Shown piece after piece: positions 45,381-57,730 of a stretch of DNA of 64,000 bases; position 1 is the first letter of the stretch; every line of letters starts with the position of its first letter. The stretch spans positions 39,792,397 through 39,856,396 of the forward strand of contig NC_087070.1 in the NCBI RefSeq assembly GCF_963678635.1, in the 5' to 3' direction. The translations under genes and the position numbers were made by a program. This DNA comes from Symsagittifera roscoffensis. Its lineage: Eukaryota > Xenacoelomorpha > Acoela > Convolutidae. A model generated the notes under the pieces. The model searched no databases and was not told where the DNA came from. It saw nothing but the letters and a program-made list of their open reading frames with translations.

Positions 45381-46437
45381 CCTAACTCAAGTGGAAAACA
45401 GACACCAGTCATTTGTTCGACCTGCTCGAAAGTCTTTAGTTCACCAAGGAACTTGAGACGACATGAACAAAATATCCATAAGATATGCGCAGCCCCACCG
45501 CCACCAACTAAATGTGACGAATGTCGAGAATCCTTCAGCTCGCTGGCAGAAGCTAGGGAGCATGTCGAGCTAGCTAACAACGTCTCAACTGATAGTCTTT
45601 GTATCTACTGTCATACAATCTTCCTCTCGGTTGAGAAGTTCCGGCAACATATGTCGAAAAACCATCAACTACCCATTTGGACTCCCGGAAATGAGGTGGG
45701 AACATCAACTGCTCCAACTGAATCTGCGTTTAGGGGAAAGTTAAGACGATACGAGTTGAGCGTTAGGGAGGATGAATTGGATCTGATGAATATATCGTGC
45801 GAAACAAAGAGGAAATTGATGCGTTGATAGACGAAAGAGTGCAGGAAGGACCCTGTAAATTTCAACTGCATGTGGACGTGAGTATGATAAAGTTCTCGAG
45901 CGATACAAACGAAACTGGTGACAGGGAGTTAGGCCATGAGAAGACAATGTTATATCTGAATTCTAAGATGATCAAGGTCTTCTTCAATGGAATCGAGAAA
46001 GAGACATATTTGGAATTGATTGAGCATATAGTCAATTCCATCAACACGTTCGCTTCTCACGGTAGCGGTTGGATTGTGGAGCGCATCGAAAAGCTGGCTG
46101 TAAGTTTTGCAGCATTTTTTCCTATCCGTGCTGGCTCATACATTGACCTTCCCAATTCATTGAAACCGGTGAAACAGAGTTTCACCAACATTAAAACGAG
46201 AAACGATCAGAAGTGCTTTCTATACTGCTTTGTGGCCAGGTACCATGATCGATATTCAGAGACCACAATTGCTCTTTATCCTGCTGCCCAAAGCTACCAA
46301 CATCAAAACAAACTGAAAAATTACAAGCTCTCCCAAGAACATGTTGTGAAAATTGAAGGCTGGTACGAGATGCCAATGGGACTATATGATATTGACCGAT
46401 TTGAACAACTTAACAACTGTCAAGTCAATGTATTCTG

Positions 46438-46536
46438 GTGAGCATTGTTTTTTTTTTGACAAAACATTTGTTTAATCATGTATAACACATTACGTTCATC
46501 CAGAAACCCGAGCACTCAATTGTTTGTTTTCATTAG
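46438..46536 (+). other. Predicted spliceosomal intron 1 in polymerase B
   Basis: 99 bases, GTGAGC donor and TTTTCATTAG acceptor, with a polypyrimidine-rich 3' part. It contains an in-frame TGA, and removing it joins GTATTCTG to GTACAAAG in frame, linking NVF to YKDGELLPLR at the place where the family is continuous. Confidence 0.75.
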
Positions 46537-49108
46537 GTACAAAGATGGTGAATTGCTACCTTTGAGAGTGTCCAGCAAATACTCAAGTGATCAATGTGTT
46601 GACCTACTACTACTCAGCAACGGACAAACTCATCACTATGTGCTGATGACTGATTTGATGAGGGTTGTGGAATATGTGCGTGGAAAACTACACCGAGACC
46701 GAAACCAGATTTGCCGCAAATGCTTCCATACATGTTCATCCATCGATACACTACAAAGGCACCAGGAAATGTGCTACCAAGACGAGGGAGTGGTAGTCAC
46801 TATGCCAAAACCGGGAAAGGACACTCATCATTTCAAAAATTTAACTGCTCGCTGGTATGTACCGAGAGTTATTTAGTTTGACCTCGAATCGCTACTACTA
46901 CCCGTATACGGACCGCAACCCGAACCCGAAAAATCTAGCACCCAAACACTAGAGATTCATCAACCATGCGGTTACGCTCTGGCCGTTGTTGAATTTGGGA
47001 AGCGCGAAGTTTTAAAGTTTGAACTGAAGAGAGGAGAAAATGTTATGAAGGAACTGATCGCCTCGCTCGAATCTTTGGCGAAACAAATATACCTTGAAAA
47101 ACGAAAGTATTACACGTTCACTGGCACACCAAGTTGCACGCGTGAAGAAGCGCACACTTGTTGGATATGTGAAACAGAATTTGCTGACAATGACCAAGTT
47201 GTACTTGATCACTGTCACTATACCAACAAGTTCTTGGGGTGGGCGCATAACGAATGCAATATCAATCGAAAAACGGCAAACTATATACCCGTAATAGCGC
47301 ATAACTTGTCAAACTATGATCTGCATTTCATTATAAAAGCGCTCTCAAACATTAACCCCGAAAACACTAACTCAGTTATCCCTTCCACTGAGGAGAAGTA
47401 TATATCACTCACTATGTCGGTCTATATCAAATAATACACCGATAAAAATGGAAAACTCAAAAAAGTGTATTAAAATTTACGTTTCATAGACTCCTATAAA
47501 TTCATGCTGTCCCCCCTTTCAAAACTCGTCGAATACTTGCCGGAAGAAAAATTTTTCCTACTGGAAAATTACTTTGAAGAACTTGGTTACTCATCAGAAC
47601 AGATAGCATTGCTAAAACAAAAAGGTTTCTACCCGTATTCATACTTAAGCAGTTTTAAAAAATTTCGAGAAACCCGACTAACACCTAGAAAAATGTGGAG
47701 CAACACTATACAGGGAGGGGAAATAAGTGTTTCGAAAAATCAGTACAACCATGCCAATAAAGTTTTCGCCGAAATGAAATGCGCATCACTAGGCGAGTAC
47801 CATGATGTATACCTAGCAACGGACGTACTACTACTCGCTTCAGTATTCGAAGCCTTTCGTGAAGTTTGTTACGAAACGTACGGATTAGATTGTGCATGCT
47901 ACTTCACGGCTAGTAACCTCTCGGGCGATGCATTCTTAAAAGTCTGCAATGCAGACCTCAAGTTACTTACTGAAAGGGAGCATTTGAACATGGTTCAAAA
48001 AATAATACGGGGAGGGATGTCATCGATATATGCACGCCGTTTTTTAAAGCCAACAATAAATACCTCGAAGACTACAATCCTGAAGAGACCTCTAGCTATC
48101 TATTGAATATAGACGCTAACAATTTATACGGGGGTATTATGAAACACTGTCCCCTTCCCATCAAAGATTTCTCAATAGTTGAGGAAAGTCTCGAATATAT
48201 TTTGCAAACGGACGATAAATCTGAGTGGGGATACATTTTGGAAGTGGATCTCAGCATACCTGAAGAACTTCAAGATTACTTTGCAGACTACCCGCTAGCC
48301 CCCTCACGTGAAGTTATCGGCACGGATAAACTAAGTAACGAACAAATACAGATGTTAGGGGAGATGGGGGTCACGTCGCTACCAAAGGTACCAAAACTGG
48401 TTCGAACATTAGATTCAAAGGAAGGCTACGTTCTGCACTACCTTACATGAAAACTCTATATAGAACTAGGCTTAAGAGTTACCAAATTGATTAAGGTCTT
48501 AAAATTTCGTCAAGGTAGATGGATGGAGCCCTTTGTCGATTTAAACACTCAATTGAGAATGTCAGCGCGCAACAAATTTGAAGATAACTTTTACAAGCTC
48601 ATCGTAAATTCAGCATTCGGTAAAACTATGGAATCAAAACTAGGACGCAAAAAACTAGAAATTATTAGAAACGAAAGAGAATTGCTTCAAAAAACAGCTT
48701 TGAGCACGATGAAAAGCTTCCAGATAATCGACGAGAAGGTTGCTACTGTTTGTTTTGCTGTAACGAGTATTTTGTGGGACAAACCCATGATAATTGGTGC
48801 AAGTATTTTGGAATTGTCGAAAAGATTCATGTTTTACTTTCATTATCGGCAAATGAAAGCAAGCATGAACCTTGAACTGCTATACAGTGACACAGATTTG
48901 TTTATTTATGCGATAAAAACCGAAGACGTATACGCAGATCTGCAAAAACTGAGCGATAGTTTCGATTTTTCGAACTACCCAAGCAATCACTACTTGTTCA
49001 GCAATGTGAATAAGAAGGTTGTATTGAAATTTAAGGACGAGGCGGCGGGAAAAATCATTGCAGAATTCATCGCGTTGAAACCAAAGCTCTACTCGTTGAA
49101 ATATGTAG

Positions 49109-49611
49109 GTTAGTATTGAAAAAAAAGCACCTCTCCAAGTCCCCTCCATTTCTTTACATCAAGGGTTCCCTCCATTGGGGTTTTGGATCTTGTTGGGACC
49201 AAATTAATAATTTTGTTCATCCCTGTCAATTTAATTAGACATAACTAGCCCTCAAAGGCTCTGATTCTTCATTTAAAAACTTAAAATGGAGAACCATTCA
49301 TCATTTAAAATGTTTTAAGCAAATACTCACCACAAACGCATTTTTGTAACTTTTGACGTGAACAAATTTAAAATTTTGACATGAAATGATTTTTTGATAA
49401 TGACACGATTTGGAATTTTTATGATTTGGAATGAATTAAGATATTTAAATTTTTCGAATTGAAAAAATTGGAATGTTATTAGATATTGAGTCTTCAAAAT
49501 ATTCAGATTTGGGAACCGTTTTCGTTATTAATACTAGAGCTGGGCTTGCGAATTTTTATGGGCTTACAAAGGTAAAATAAGTTAATGGGCTAATCTTTGT
49601 TCTTCATTTAG
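49109..49611 (+). other. Predicted spliceosomal intron 2 in polymerase B
   Basis: 503 AT-rich bases with a GTTAGT donor and a TTCTTCATTTAG acceptor. The stop ending the upstream frame (TAG at 49111-49113) lies inside the donor. Splicing joins phase 1 to phase 1 so that LKPKLYSLKYV leads to the SAKGVVQ segment expected next in the family. Confidence 0.75.
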
Positions 49612-50552
49612 ATTCAACTAGCAAGAGGAGTGCAAAAGGAGTAGTGCAACACTCCCAGCAGCAACTTACACACCAGAGGTTCAGGGAAACATTACTGAGT
49701 GGAAAAACCCTTCGTATATACAACTACTCAATAAAATCGAAAGCCCATACCAACATAACCATAGCGCAGAACCGAATTGCCCTTTCACCCTTCGATAGTA
49801 AGCGGTTCTTACTATTCGACGGGATAGCTACATTGCCCTTTGGACACAGGTCTACAGAAGAAATTGTGTTCTTCGAGGCCATTGCGGAAGAAATTGAGTG
49901 GGCAAACTCACAGTTGACAAATACCCAGACTTATAGCAGCGAAAACAGCGAAAGCTGGCAATCACCGGAATTCCGGGTCCCAGATTGGGGCTTTCTTCAA
50001 GAAAGCTATACGGAGGAAGAGCTTCAAGAAGAAAGCGCAGCTAGCAGTTCAAGAGACCCTCCGCCTATCAATAACCCATTCATTCTAACAGAAGCGTCTG
50101 TTCGTTCTAGTCAGAAAAAAGGAGAAAACTTGATAAAACTGATCAAAAAAATTTTTTACTTGAAAATGTCGGCTGAATTGCCTTGTCACTTGGAATTACG
50201 GCTGTACATTTGTAAATACAAAACATTCAACAAACATTGTTTTAAGTTAAATAGACCGGCGCAAAAGAGACTGGTAATTGCAACTTACCCTTGAAGCAGG
50301 AGCGGAGGATTGCGTATTTAGTTTCCCAAAGTAAGCTAATAGTAAGGCTAAAAGAATCAAAATGGTGCAAGTCGAAAATTAGGGAGACTTGGAAATAAGT
50401 TTGAAAATAAAATAAGAAAGAGAAACGAACAATAATTACCAAAAATTTTTAAAAGGAAATATGAATGGTACTTTATGTAAATTCATTTTTATATGAACGA
50501 AAAGGATTAGCTTTTAGATAAAAATAAGCGAGAAAACCGCAGCCGGATATAC

Positions 50553-50797
50553 CCATACTTATTTAGTGGTGGGAAAGTTTAGAAGGGATTAAATTTAACC
50601 ACCGCGCGAAAATAAATACCAAAGTATTTTATCTGTCGGGTGTCCTAAGAGAGGGATCTTTATTTCGGGCAGGGTACTTTGGGGTCTTTAAAAAAGATGG
50701 GTCCTTTTGGACCCTACTTTTGGTAGGACCCTAAAAACCCCTACCGTCGAAAAGACCCCCCCCCCCCTAAGGACACACGGCGGATTACAATACTACT
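50553..50797 (-). repeat. Right terminal inverted repeat of the Polinton
   Basis: Reverse complement of the left repeat with a few substitutions and a C12 run (50758-50767 region) opposite the left G10 run. Between the polymerase stop (50294) and this repeat no gene is visible. Confidence 0.93.
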
Positions 50798-51110
50798 AAA
50801 TCATAAATTTTTGCACACATTTTTTTGATGCTGAGCAGTTTTCATGTTCATAACTATGACCAAAAACTTAACAATTAATGACATATAAAAAGAAATTTGA
50901 TCTTGATCAAACATACTACATATAATAAGGCGAAACGTACAAGATTATCTATGGTCTTGATGAGTCGTACTATATAAAATAAGGCAAAAAATTTTGCAAA
51001 CATATCTCTTGAAGGCGATTAATTTTTGCGTACATGCCCGTGTTCAAATATCAATAGCCATGGAGTTATAAGATGATGTAATATGATCCTGATGGTTCAT
51101 ATTACGTATG
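50798..51110. repeat. Satellite-like repeats, right of the Polinton
   Basis: Contains TACTACATATAATAAGGCGAAAC, CATGCCCGTGTTCAAA and AATATGATCCTGATG, matching the array at 31200-31834, so the original array is split by the Polinton. Confidence 0.65.
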
Positions 51111-51194
51111 AAGAAGTCGTTGTCACTTGATGCTTCTTCAGAGAAGACAACCCTTACCTCACTACTCGATCAAAACAAACGATTAGTTGAGAAT

Positions 51195-51745
51195 GCATGT
51201 AGTCTCTGCACGTAATATCTGCAACTTCCGTACGATCTTTCTGATTCAAAACAATCTCTCAACCTCAATAGGTCTCACGAACAATTTCTTCACTGACACC
51301 ATCAATCAACACTCTCCTCAAAGAATCCTGAAGACTCTCCATCCATCCCTCACAAGAAAAACTTAGATTTTAAAAACCTCCAAAACCCCGGATAGGTGGA
51401 ACCAGTTAAAAGAAGTATTTTTTGTGTACTTTAATTTTTATCACTGTAAAATATTGAGAAGTAACCAATCTTGATCCACTATTAAAGCGTATGATAATTT
51501 TTAAAGCTGAAATGCTTCTTAGTTAAAGCTAGAGAAAAATATTTTAACTTAGCAAGCAGTTGCCTCTTTCTCTCTTCTAAACTCGCAAGATTACTATTAT
51601 ATACTAGGAGATATAAGAGTGAGATTAGGATTGGTATTAGTCTAAGAGAAGAGGTTGCACAAATCTATCCGGCTGAAATTAGGATAGCGTGACGAACAGA
51701 CAGTGTACCCTGTCCGAAATTACTCTATGACACGGCCAACCCGGA
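51195..51745 (+). repeat. LTR-like dispersed repeat, copy C (inverted relative to A and B)
   Basis: Reverse complement of copies A and B; with B it shares the whole ~540 bases. It ends with GTACCCTGTCCGAAATTACTCTATGA, after which ACGGCCAACCC...TCAGATGGCACGC follows, where TGGCACGC could be a primer-binding site. No element body is recognised downstream, so this is probably a solo LTR or a decayed end. Confidence 0.6.
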
Positions 51746-52609
51746 CCTTAACTCGTATCAGATGGCACGCAGGCATACATGATGAATATAAGTTGAAGCT
51801 GAGCCAAAAAACTTACCTGCGTTTCAAGAAAAAGAATCGATAAACACTGATCCTTATAGGCAAAAATAAACATGATTATCGGCTTTGTCTCAAATTTACG
51901 TCAGCTCATGCATGTTCCGAGTAGGATGAAACATTCATTTTGGGGGGATTTTTATTCAGAAAAACTTTGACTTGTGAGCTATCAATATCTATGGTTTTTA
52001 GTACTATCTGGAAACTGATGTCAGCGCTCTGAGTTACGAAGACAACTTTACTTGCGAAAACTTTCTTTTAACTCGTGCTAGTCTTAAGATTGCCAATGCC
52101 TCCAATTTAGGATACAAAATGCTCGCAAAAAGAAGACAATTGAACAAAAATCAAGATCACTCTAAATTGAATTAATACACGTTCGATTCGTTCAAATATT
52201 ACATTTATATGCACAAAATTTATCACTGTGTTCATTGCTGATCTAGGTTATACGGACAAAAGCATGAAACTTTAAATTTGAAACGTTTTTTTTTCCTCAA
52301 ATTGATTCGGCTTCAGACGAAAACGAAGGAGACAAAACTTGCTTAGATTCTTCTAATAATTTATTGCTGTAATTTAATTTACGAAGTTCGGGCCCTTAGT
52401 TTTAAACCAAAACCGATCAATTTTGCCTTATAATTGGTTACTTTTCACTTTTATAGACACCGAAAATCAAACTCAATTTTATTTGGTTTTTAATCATGGA
52501 ACTCCAATGCGGGTAGCTCAATTATATTTATTTTGAATAACTATCGCAGCAACTTGGTTATCGAATTATATCGTCCCGTTGAAACAAGTCTAACTGACGC
52601 GTTAAAAAA
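51746..52609. other. AT-rich region without recognisable gene
   Basis: No open frame or motif of note on either strand; probably the decayed remainder of repeats. Confidence 0.4.
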
Positions 52610-52882
52610 CAGGGGCGGATTTAGGGTGGGGCGGGGGGATGGACGTTCCCTCCTCTAAGGTATTATTTAATGAAATCCAATTTAGGCCGACTAACCCTAA
52701 AACTTTTCTAAAGCCGCCTTATTTTTCTTAAGCTGCGGCGCTAAATTTTTGGTCAAAACACGGCCTTTATAGTGTTCTGGGAGTGCTCGGAAAATAAATA
52801 TGGTCGATCTAATAAAAAAAGGTCGACAAAATTTTTGAAAACTTTTTCCTCCCCCTTCGAGAAAATCCTAGATCCGCCCCTG
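52610..52882. mobile_element. hAT-like MITE
   Basis: 273 bases bounded by CAGGGGCGGATTTAG at the left and CTAGATCCGCCCCTG at the right, a 15-bp imperfect terminal inverted repeat of the CAGGGGCGG type typical of hAT non-autonomous elements. No coding capacity. An 8-bp target duplication is not clear (TTAAAAAA left, GATAGTTG right), so it may have decayed or the ends are slightly off. Confidence 0.75.
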
Positions 52883-52889
52883 GATAGTT

Positions 52890-55880
52890 GTAGAAAAAAA
52901 CTTGCTAAAACAACTCCAAAAAGTTATCAAATCGCCGATTTTTAAACTTCTGGATTATTTCAATACAAACAGCAGACTAATTTTCTAACGTTTGCGCTCA
53001 CGGCTTGGATATTTTCAACGGGATAGTAAATTGATAAATTTGTTCTGAATTAAAATCAAAACTACCTCGAGCATAATTCTTCCGCACTTGCTCCTGGTGT
53101 CAAAATAATCACAGACATATTTGACGTTTTGGAACTGGTTCTTCCGACTTTCAATGAAGATTTGAAAGGGTGGTTTGTTATTCGGTCAGATTTCGGTAAT
53201 CAACTAAAAGTCTTAACCAAAATGATTCTTAAAGCTTTTTGAAGAAATCGACTCCGAGTTAAAACGAGAAAAAAGATACTTTACATGCGTATAATTGTTG
53301 TGACGTTCTAGTGGTTTGAATATTGCAAGTTTGGTCATGCTATGGACCAATTCGCATGCGCCATGAGGATTTTATTTATGATGCTGAGAGCGTATCGCGA
53401 TTTGCTTATCCTGCTCTACAAAATCGTTCAATCCTCAATTGAGGCATACTAAACGGGTGGCGGAGTGAATAGCATATGTGCCGATCAGGGCTCGTTAATT
53501 GCTTTATCTGGGTGTGCTTTCAGACGAAAACAAATTAGCCGGAAATTTCAAATAATTTTGAAAGCCACTTGATTTGTTAGAGAATATGTAAAGTTTCATT
53601 TAAGCCTTATTAAAAAATCGTTACATGGGCATGCTAATTGAGACAGATGCTAATAGGCAGGTGTCCGGCTAAGTGTTTGTATTATTTTCGCACTAATAAC
53701 TTTTTTACACGTGATGTTTGATTTCGTCCAAAAATTATGGTTATTTATTATTTTTTTTTACCGACAACTATTTGATATCGATCAAGGGCGGTCATAACAT
53801 CCAGGGTTTTACCCTGATATACAAGCAGTCTGGGAAATTTATTTTATTTCTTATTGCCGCTCTTTGGATTAAACTAAAAGGGCAACAAAATAAAAAAAAT
53901 CGAAATTACTCATTTGAAGTCTGCTCATGTAGATCGATCTGTTGTAAAACTCCAAATGAAAACGGTAATACCAACTCAAGTGCACAGAAAATCCTTTTGT
54001 AGGAATATAGAATGGGCCGATATATTGAGAATTTATATCGGGAAAGTTTCTCCGAAAGTTATATCGGGAGGTGATGAATGCTTAAACCTATGCATGATTT
54101 CCACTCCAAACGAAAAAAGGTTTTCTATTTTTGCTTTTTCCACCATATGTGTTCGAGCAATTCAAGACAGTTTTGTTGAGACCCTTGCGACTCAAAATGG
54201 GTAAGATGCGACTTTGCGCAAAAAAGGTGTTTAGCGCGACTTTTTTCGACACAAGAAAAATGTATTTTGCGAATTGCACGCTTCAAAAAAAATATCTTGC
54301 AAAAAACATTGCGGCTCAAAATGGTCAGGCTAACAGTTTTCGTGACTTTATTTGGCCAAAAAAGATGTACCGCGACTTTGCGAGACTAAAACAAGATTTT
54401 TTCTTACCCTCGCGGTGAGTCAAAAAGTTTATCATGCGACTTTGCGAATACCTGGCACAAGGTCAGGGGTTTATCCGGCCCAACACTGTATGTTGCTACC
54501 TTCGCTACTCCAAATTCGTATGTTGCAGCTTTGCGCGCGCGACCAAAGTATTTTGCACATTTAAGCGGCCCAAAAGACGTATTCCGAATTTGCGAAACTC
54601 AAAGGAGATATGTTGCGACTAAAAACAAACATCTGTAAACAATAAATCAGGGTTTTCACTTTAAAGTGTTTATTGTGTTGCAAAGTTTGAACACAACAAA
54701 TGTATGAACTCAAACTAATTAATTTTTTTACACTCCCTACATTTTATACAACCCCTCAATTGTGTGGCGGCGTAAAATTTTCAAAAATTTTTTTCTTTTT
54801 TTAATTCTTTTTACGCGCCCACAATTTATGATTTCATAAAAATTCTTGTGGATTTTTCTTTAGTATTTAAATTTTGCTATTCATGTTTTAAATCCTAACC
54901 CAAAAAAAAACAATTAGACTCTTTTTGGGAAACATTAGTTCAAATATAATCATTTGAATAAACTTGCAAGCTATTTAGGTTTCATCGCTTCCAAAAAGGT
55001 CACATTTACACTTGAATATTATGGATATCTGTAAGCAAAACCTGCATATTCCATTTCGCCAAATTGACAAAAAATTATTTTTTTTCAACCTCTGAAATGC
55101 TTCAAAAATTACGGCAGGCTAACTCATTAATTATTTGAGCTCATGGCTTGAATATTTTATCGATTTATGAAAGTGAAGAATTTGGTCTGAATTATTATCA
55201 CATAATCAAAACTACCTCGAGCATTAACGTTCCGCAGTTCTTTTAATTATCAGAACAATTATAAACATATTCAAAGTTTTTGAAAAAATTGTTTTGGTTT
55301 TCCTTGGAATGCGGAATTTTAATCCGCGAGTTATTTTTATTTATTTGATGAAGTTATACAAAAAATAGTTTTTACCAAACATTGTTTTTACCAGATTAAA
55401 ATTTCTTTTTAAAATTGTTTTTTGTACCATTTTGAGATTTGAAAATGGTCAATTTGGCCGTGCTCGGGACTAATTCATGCCAGCTATGAGGAGTTTGTTT
55501 ATGATGCTAAGAGATTTAGGAGATTTGTTATTGCATGGCGAAGTATCCCGCACAAAAAAAATGTTCCAATTTGAAATGAGGCAAACTAACTGCTCGTATT
55601 GCTTTCATACTAACTGCTCGTATTGCTTTCATGTATCCCAAATTTGATGTTTTAGACTGTCAGGAATTTTTGTTTTTTTATCAACTTCTTTGCCAATAAC
55701 TAATGGATACCAAATAAAATAATTTACAGTTTTACCTAATTTCCTTTAGCATCGGCAACGCTTGCAGCTGTGTTAAAATTCTCAAATCAAAATGGTAACA
55801 TCAAACGAGGTACAAAGAAAACAAGTTTTTTTTGTTAAATAAGAAACTATATCGATAATGAACAACGCCAATGAACATGC
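52890..55880. repeat. Diverged segmental duplication
   Basis: Blocks at about 52990-53460 recur in order at about 55110-55580: the CTCA(C/T)GGCTTG(G/A)ATATTTT stretch, AAAATCAAAACTACCTCGAGCAT, and the GC(T/C)ATGAGGA(T/G)TTT(A/G)TTTATGATGCT(G/A)AGAG stretch. The copies differ strongly, so the duplication is old. No gene is recognised in either copy. Confidence 0.7.
54160..54640. repeat. Degenerate minisatellite with GCGACTTTGCG core
   Basis: Roughly ten degenerate units of 40-50 bases, each with a core like ATG(C/T)GCGACTTTGCGA followed by an A-rich spacer with CCAAAAA. A shorter array with the same core lies at 60120-60290. Confidence 0.8.
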
Positions 55881-56127
55881 GTAGAGATTAGTCGCTTAAA
55901 GCCGCGCTAGCAGAATTTGAAACTAAATTTAATAGTTCCAAAATCGACTGTGAAAGTTATTACGATTAGTCAACTTACTTGTTGGTAAATAAATCATGGG
56001 CAACGATAATCAGCGGGAAACTGAAACAAATGCTTTCCGACACTCAAACAAAAAATATTACAAATAATTATTCCCAATTGCTCGAAAAGTTACTGATTCG
56101 AATGTTAAATTTTTTTTAAACAGCTTA

Positions 56128-56655
56128 TTGTTTATTTGGAAGAGAAAGATGCAACAATTTAGCAACTATGTGGAAGAACTTCAGCAAGTGGTATTATCAC
56201 AAGAAATGTATACCTCAAAGGATTGCTTAATTATAGAAAATTTGCCCATGCAAGATGACAGATTACTTTTGATAGTTCAAGATTGTGCTTTTTTTAAAAA
56301 GGTTTTGCATTAGAAGACTTCGCCCAGTAACTTCAAGTCTTCTCATTTACTTAGGCCCTGGAAAAACTATAATTATCCACCTGCAGTAATTGTGATGTTT
56401 TTATTTCATGACAAAAAATGAGAGTTATAACAGAAAATTGTGGCTCGCCCCTGTCAAAAATCCAATAAATCCTAAAATCATATTTGTAAAAGAGCGTCTG
56501 CCCCCTGCAGACAGGGAAATTAAACGTTATGCGGATAATATTGGTTTGATAACGAGCTGCTACAACTGCCAGGTGAAGATTTTTAAGAAAGAAAATGAGA
56601 AGTTTCAGTCAATTACCGTGAGTTCAATTAAAGCAGTTGAATACTGTAAATAAAT
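56128..56655 (+). pseudogene. LINE ORF1 remnant
   Basis: Two segments (56128-56313 and 56408-56653). The first contains KDCLIIENLPMQDDR, which fits the RNA-binding ORF1 pattern of non-LTR retrotransposons. The second contains LAPVKNPINPKIIFVKERL and ends in VSSIKAVEYCK, like the C-terminal zinc-free domain seen in many LINE ORF1 proteins. It precedes the endonuclease and RT pieces, so it belongs to the same decayed LINE. Confidence 0.6.
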
Positions 56656-57199
56656 TGGTTTCGGAAAGGACACATCACGCTATGCGAAACCTACTGAACC
56701 CACTAATATCTCCCAAAATAGTTATGATTATGGAGTTAATGGTGCCTTTTCAAATGCTCGTACAAATTCTAAGCCAGTGAAAACGTACCAGAGTTTCAAC
56801 GCTGAAAATAACAAAGACGATTTTGAAACACCTTAGGACTTCCCCAGATGATGAAGGCAAACGAATTCTCCGCAATATATGTAAACCAGCAAAGTTCACT
56901 AAAACATTAAATTAAGATGAAAATGACAGCGATAACTCACAAAAAAACATAATCTTTTAGGACGCTACAGCATGCAAAACTTTTCTCTTAGTTTGGCTTT
57001 TTAAACAGCTAATTATCATTTCCGTGACTAAATTGATAAATGGGTGTTATTCAGGGGAGCAAAAGGAGATTTTCAAAGGATGGCTGCATTATTTTTTTGA
57101 ACATACAATCGTTGCGATGTCATCATGATCTAGTAAAAAATCATATAGAAAAAATAAACGTGAAACCAATCGTTTTAGCGCTCTGTGAAACCTAGTTGA

Positions 57200-57730
57200 C
57201 AGATGACGATCCTCTTGATATAGAAAAAGTACCAGGTTACTCAATTTTTGTTTTAAAAAACAGACAAAAGAAAAAAGTTGGAAGTATAGCTTTCTTTGTA
57301 CGCAATGATTTAAATTTCGAGGAAGTGAAATGAGAAGGCAACAATGCTTCAGCACCAATAAAATTAACAGACAAAATATATCAAACGGATAATTAGTATT
57401 GTCTGTTGACCACCATGTCTCAGATTTAATAGTTTCTAAGATGATTTTAAGTTTTTACTAGAACAACATACCAAAAGCTTTTAAAAAAGCTATTGTCGTG
57501 GGTGACTTTAACATAGATACGTTGATTGAAAGCAAGCTACAGAGAGATTACAAAAAAACTCATTGAATCAATTGGGCTCCCTGTTAAAAACAACGATGCT
57601 ACAAGGGTAACATCATCAACTAAAACTTGCATTGATCATTGTTTATCTAGGGATTATATCAAAAAAAAATCATGAATCATCAATCAGTGACCACGACGTG
57701 CTTCTTGTTGATACAGGCTTAAATGAGTTG
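57200..57730 (+). pseudogene. LINE APE-type endonuclease remnant
   Basis: Short open pieces in changing frames carry endonuclease signatures in order: VGSIAFFVRNDL (near 57280), KAIVVGDFNIDT (near 57495) and TCIDHCL (near 57630) followed by a SISDHD-like block (near 57685). These are the strand, GDFN and SDH motifs of the apurinic-type nuclease that nicks target DNA for LINE integration. Several stops interrupt it. Confidence 0.65.

Larger units (their letters stand above)
45387..50294 (+). pseudogene. Polinton DNA polymerase B (protein-primed type), two introns, several stops
   Basis: Three exons: to 46437, 46537-49108 and 49612-50294. The N terminus has two complete C2H2 fingers (CSTCSKVF...H-x4-H and CIYCHTIF...H-x4-H) and one lacking its last His. 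Then comes the GSYIDLPNSL block, a third Cys/His pair, exonuclease motif I FDLES (46877), an HNH-like CWICETEF...DHCHYT...HNECN insertion (47155-47265), exo II HNLSNYD, polymerase motif A IDANNLYGG (48106), motif B IVNSAFGK (48605) and motif C YSDTD (48885), and the ALSPFDSKRFLLFDG C-terminal block. Stops: TAG 46874, TAA 47432 and near 47468, TGA 48448. A shift lies in the T6 run near 48043. The start upstream of 45387 is unclear because of a TGA near 45354. Confidence 0.88.
31835..50797 (+). mobile_element. Maverick/Polinton, nearly full length (18963 bp)
   Basis: The ends are AGTAGTATTG at 31835 and CAATACTACT at 50797, the AG...CT termini expected of Polintons, inside ~0.24 kb inverted repeats. 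The flanking hexamers AATTCA (31829-31834) and AAATCA (50798-50803) differ at one base, consistent with the family's 6-bp target duplication. Inside are the full set of hallmark genes: ATPase, integrase, minor and major capsid proteins, cysteine protease and DNA polymerase B, nearly all on the plus strand. Almost every long gene has at least one stop or shift, so this copy cannot move by itself. Confidence 0.95.

Noticed and set aside
47012-47302. Minus-strand ORF inside polymerase B
   Set aside because: Shadow of the HNH-like and exonuclease region on the plus strand.
54088-54622. Overlapping ORFs on both strands at the minisatellite
   Set aside because: Repeated units of 40-50 bases open frames by chance; products have no domain.
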